The position numbers and the translations under genes are program-made. The notes under the pieces are model-generated. The model was not told the DNA's origin. It made no database searches and saw only the letters and a program-made list of their open reading frames with translations. 15,992 nt of DNA. Origin: an uncultured Ruminococcus sp. (GTDB taxonomy: Bacteria > Bacillota > Clostridia > Oscillospirales > CAG-272). Position 1 is the first letter of the stretch, and each line of letters starts with the position of its first letter. Below are positions 13,441 through 15,992 of the stretch, piece after piece. The DNA lies in NCBI GenBank assembly GCA_902766575.1, contig CACXED010000103.1:1-15992 (forward strand), in the 5' to 3' direction.

Positions 13441-13475
13441 GGGCGCGGAGCAGTTCCGCGTCCTTGTTTTTTTTT
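13441..13475 (+). terminator. Intrinsic terminator after the CPBP gene
   Basis: GGGCGCGGA (13441-13449) pairs with TCCGCGTCC (13455-13463; one G-U) with a short loop, followed by TTG and a run of nine T. A strong rho-independent terminator ending the TetR-CPBP gene group. Confidence 0.88.
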
Positions 13476-13541
13476 ACTCCGAGCCCTGATACCGGAACTT
13501 TTCCTGATTATTTTCGTCTTATATCACAAAGGGGGATTATT

Positions 13542-15080
13542 ATGGCAATGAAAAAACTGATACTGGTATTGGTGCTGCTTCAGATTGCGCAGAGCATATC
13601 GTCCTGCGCCGGACAGATAGACGGTCAGGACTATGAGACGTCTGCCGGGCTCGGAACCGCTCAGACCGAGCCGTCCCTGACAGAAGCCGAAGCATCAGAA
13701 GAAACCGCTCTGCCGGAGATGGCTTTCGGCGTCTGCTCCGCGATCATGCCGGACAAAACGCGCTGCGAATTTACCGGAGCGGAGCTCGCGTCGATGCAGG
13801 ACTGCGACGGGAGGAATATTCCGGACAGCGAGGTCTCGGCGGTGCTCGCCGAGGCTCAGTTCGCCGGAACGACTGCGGCGATAATCCGCACAAACGGCTC
13901 GGAGCTGTTTGCCGCGCTCAGGACTGACGGCGGTTATACAGCCTTTTACCTCCTCGGCGATTACAATCTGCTGCGAAAGGATTCGGTAAGTCTTGAGGTC
14001 TGCGGCAATATGCCTGACCGGGAGCTGCTTTTGGTGGAGTGCAGCTTCAAAACAGGCGGATCGTACAGATATTGCTTTACCCTCGGGGATAAGGGCATGG
14101 CTCTGCTCGCCGGAGGAAGCGACAGCCGGACGATAGCTCCGCTCGGAGAGCTGCTTGCCGAAACGACCTTGAGGGACGGTAATTCAGAGCTGAATCTCTA
14201 CCGCGATATCGACGGTCAGATATATAAATGCGGGCTTAAAGCCGAGCTCGGGCGGTTCCTCACGGGCATGGAGACGGTGGATCTGCAATTCTATCCTAAC
14301 TACCGCTACGGATTCCACAAGGGTCTGATATTTTTCTCACTTTGCTCCGACGAGCCGCAGGAGAACCGCGAGGGCTGGTATAAGAGCGGCACGAAGTGGT
14401 ACGAGGACTGCGCGGGCTGGTATGAGGATGGAGCCTTGCACTTTTTTGATGAATCGAGTCTGACTCTGCCCGAGTATGTATACACTCCGACCGATTTCTG
14501 CACCGACGAGGAGGCTCGAAGCTGGCTCGTGGACAGCTTCAACGGCGGCTCGGATTTTGCGCTTCGCGAGGAGCTCGACCCGACTGCGCTTGACGACGCC
14601 GAGCTTAAGACCTACATGGACGAGGCTTATCAGGCGGGGATGAGGATCCTTTCTGTTTACAGCATCGACACCGAGGGACTATTTTGTCTGGATTACCGGT
14701 CGAGCGATATGGAATGTTACTTTGCGAATGGAATGGTTTACGTAGAAACTCAGAATCCCGCCTTTCCGACGCTGTCGGCGTGGGAGACCTATATGCGGCG
14801 TATCCTGTCCGATGAGCTCGTCGAACTACTGATCGACTCGAAAATATTCGTCGATATCGACGGAAAGCTCTGCGGAGTAGAAGCCGCCCGCGGCACAGAC
14901 CTTTCGATGCGTAAGCTCGGCTCGGAGATACGCAGCGTCACCGATACCGACATCACCTATGTCGACAGGGTGGCTGTCCGCAATGAGCCTGATAATATCG
15001 ACGAGACAGTCGAATATGAGTTCCACTATTCCAAAACCGAGGACGGCTGGCGCTGGACGGCGCTTTATATTTACGATTGA
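13542..15080 (+). CDS. Large lipoprotein of unknown function
   Basis: A 512-residue predicted lipoprotein. The signal sequence is MAMKKLILVLVLLQIAQSIS with a lipobox ending at Cys22 (ISSC), then an acidic, Thr/Ser/Glu-rich linker to about residue 60. The body is acidic and mostly beta-rich by appearance. A Trp-Tyr-rich segment near 278-302 repeats a motif (GWYKSG, KWYEDC, GWYEDG), which may bind carbohydrate or simply be a local duplication. I do not recognise a family. The start is the ATG at 13542 with GGGGG 6 bases upstream; a longer frame to 13404 runs back through the terminator and is rejected. It stands alone, followed by the XRE-cupin gene with its own promoter. Confidence 0.85.
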   Translation: MAMKKLILVLVLLQIAQSISSCAGQIDGQDYETSAGLGTAQTEPSLTEAEASEETALPEMAFGVCSAIMPDKTRCEFTGAELASMQDCDGRNIPDSEVSAVLAEAQFAGTTAAIIRTNGSELFAALRTDGGYTAFYLLGDYNLLRKDSVSLEVCGNMPDRELLLVECSFKTGGSYRYCFTLGDKGMALLAGGSDSRTIAPLGELLAETTLRDGNSELNLYRDIDGQIYKCGLKAELGRFLTGMETVDLQFYPNYRYGFHKGLIFFSLCSDEPQENREGWYKSGTKWYEDCAGWYEDGALHFFDESSLTLPEYVYTPTDFCTDEEARSWLVDSFNGGSDFALREELDPTALDDAELKTYMDEAYQAGMRILSVYSIDTEGLFCLDYRSSDMECYFANGMVYVETQNPAFPTLSAWETYMRRILSDELVELLIDSKIFVDIDGKLCGVEAARGTDLSMRKLGSEIRSVTDTDITYVDRVAVRNEPDNIDETVEYEFHYSKTEDGWRWTALYIYD

Positions 15081-15111
15081 CTTAAGCCCGACGAACAGCC
15101 CGGCTGCCCCC

Positions 15112-15141
15112 TTGACGAAACGCCGCGGAGTGTGCTATAAT
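15112..15141 (+). promoter_or_regulatory. Promoter of the XRE-cupin gene
   Basis: TTGACG at 15112-15117 and TATAAT at 15136-15141, 18-base spacer. Confidence 0.75.
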
Positions 15142-15195
15142 ATATGTGAGCGAAAAATGAAAGGATTATGCTGTCCGTCGGGGCAGCTTACGGCT

Positions 15196-15741
15196 ATGGA
15201 CTATTTAAGCTACAATATCGCAAAGAATCTGAATCGGATCCGCACATCCAGAGGCTGGAGTCTGGACGCTGCGGCAGAGCAGACCGGCGTCAGCAAGAGT
15301 ATGCTCTACCAGATCGAGCAGGGCAGCGCAAATCCCTCGATAAACGTGCTCGGAAAGATCGCCAGCGGGCTGAGAATAGAACTGACCGAGCTTATCGCTC
15401 CTCCGCCCGAAGAATCCTATCTTGTAAGAATCTCCGACGTCTATCCTATCAAGGAGAGCGACAAATATATCGTAAAAACCTGCTTTCCCTATGAGGACAA
15501 CAAGAAGATAGAGCTTTATCACATCGAGATATTTCCCGGCGGAGTATATCTGAGCGGCGGTCACGGCACAGGAACACGCGAGTACCTGTCCGTTACGGAG
15601 GGGACGCTTACTATAGATACGGGAACGGAGGTCCGAAAGGTCGGCGTCGGCGAGATATTCCGCTTCAACTGCGAAAAGGAACATAAATACATAAATGACG
15701 GCGATAAAAATACAGCCTTCCTCTGCTTTTTCGTCACCTGA
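15196..15741 (+). CDS. XRE-family regulator with C-terminal cupin domain
   Basis: A 181-residue regulator. The N-terminal helix-turn-helix of the XRE/Cro type (NIAKNLNRIRTSRGWSLD, then AAEQTGVSKSMLYQIEQGSA) is followed by a cupin_2 beta-barrel (about 105-180) with GGVYLSGGHGTGTREYLSV and VGVGEIFRFNCEKEHKYIND, the two conserved cupin motifs. Such proteins often sense small metabolites or metals in the cupin pocket and control nearby amine, amino-acid or transport genes. The start is uncertain: ATG 15196 (MDYLSYNIAKNL) fits the family but has a weak ribosome site, while an in-frame ATG at 15157 adds 13 residues and lies very close to the expected RNA start. It ends at a clear terminator. The divergence from its neighbours gives no target. 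Confidence 0.9.
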   Translation: MDYLSYNIAKNLNRIRTSRGWSLDAAAEQTGVSKSMLYQIEQGSANPSINVLGKIASGLRIELTELIAPPPEESYLVRISDVYPIKESDKYIVKTCFPYEDNKKIELYHIEIFPGGVYLSGGHGTGTREYLSVTEGTLTIDTGTEVRKVGVGEIFRFNCEKEHKYINDGDKNTAFLCFFVT

Positions 15742-15747
15742 TTTTCA

Positions 15748-15770
15748 GCTCCTTCGGGAGCGATATTTTT
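15748..15770 (+). terminator. Intrinsic terminator after the XRE-cupin gene
   Basis: GCTCC-TTCG-GGAGC (15748-15761), a stable UUCG tetraloop hairpin, followed by GATATTTTT. Confidence 0.85.
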
Positions 15771-15774
15771 GAAT

Positions 15775-15800
15775 GATATGTTTAATATAATAAACATATC
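15775..15800. promoter_or_regulatory. 10-bp AT-rich inverted repeat
   Basis: GATATGTTTA (15775-15784) and TAAACATATC (15791-15800), perfect arms with a 6-base spacer. A possible operator; the remaining gene-free sequence to 15992 shows only the promoter below. Confidence 0.5.
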
Positions 15801-15916
15801 CGCGTATTATAATGCAGGATAAAAATTAGAATAATTCATTATTCGTGATGTTTTATTTAGAGTAAGGCGTAATATCGGCGCGTTTTAGTGGAAACGACAA
15901 TTTTGAATGAATACTA

Positions 15917-15945
15917 TTGACAAACAGCTTGCATTGGTGTATAAT
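15917..15945 (+). promoter_or_regulatory. Promoter leading off the right edge
   Basis: TTGACA at 15917-15922 and TATAAT at 15940-15945, 17-base spacer. The gene it drives is outside the window. Confidence 0.85.
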
Positions 15946-15992
15946 ATAAGCGTTCAAGATAATAAACAAAAGACAACGGCGTCTTAGTAAGA

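Noticed and set aside
13404..13541. N-terminal extension of the lipoprotein
   Set aside because: It runs through a strong terminator, whereas ATG 13542 has a good ribosome site followed directly by a signal peptide.
14959..15156. N-terminal extension of the XRE-cupin protein
   Set aside because: It overlaps the end of the lipoprotein gene and the XRE promoter and has no domain similarity.
15168..15494. A 108-codon overlapping frame with AAAGGA before its ATG
   Set aside because: It is out of frame with the clear helix-turn-helix/cupin protein and rich in Arg/Ser of shadow type.

Overview
The window looks like chromosomal DNA of an anaerobic, low-to-mid GC Firmicute, probably a Clostridia/Oscillospiraceae-type gut or rumen bacterium. 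This is inferred from strong AGGAGG-type ribosome sites, several near-perfect TTGACA-17-TATAAT promoters, intrinsic terminators, a four-subunit-type 2-oxoacid:ferredoxin oxidoreductase and clostridial-style sulfur genes. No rRNA, tRNA, CRISPR array or insertion sequence was seen.

Left part (1-9470, all minus strand): a sulfur-metabolism block of two operons with a LysR-type regulator between them. The upstream operon (9469 to 6010) runs promoter, Cys-rich leader peptide, terminator, SAM-dependent methyltransferase (broken), mccB-like cystathionine gamma-lyase/synthase, mccA-like cysteine/cystathionine beta-synthase. This is the order of the clostridial ubiG-mccB-mccA reverse transsulfuration operon. 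LysR follows (5934-5002). Then comes a second operon: palindromic operator, promoter, Met/Cys-rich leader peptide, terminator, SsuA/TauA-type lipoprotein, ATPase, permease, porC, porD and porA (continuing off the left edge).

The main discovery is a pair of unannotated leader peptides of 49 and 31 codons. Each has its own ribosome site and is followed by an intrinsic terminator. The first carries a Cys-Cys-Cys-Leu-Cys-Cys block and a well-formed competing antiterminator that pairs the end of the leader with the terminator's 5' arm, the geometry of trp-type attenuation. The second has 13 sulfur amino acids in 31 residues. Together they suggest ribosome-mediated cysteine (and methionine) sensing in place of the T-box/S-box control known for the equivalent clostridial operon. 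Two genes in this block contain an in-frame stop: TAG in porA and TGA in the methyltransferase.

Right part (9577-15992, plus strand): an alpha/beta hydrolase with a strong promoter; a TetR regulator, a flavodoxin-fold NAD(P)H oxidoreductase and a CPBP-family membrane protease, with duplicated operator-like and hairpin elements in the leaders of the regulator and the oxidoreductase; a short tandem-repeat/hairpin element; a large lipoprotein of unknown function; an XRE-cupin regulator; and a promoter leading off the right edge.
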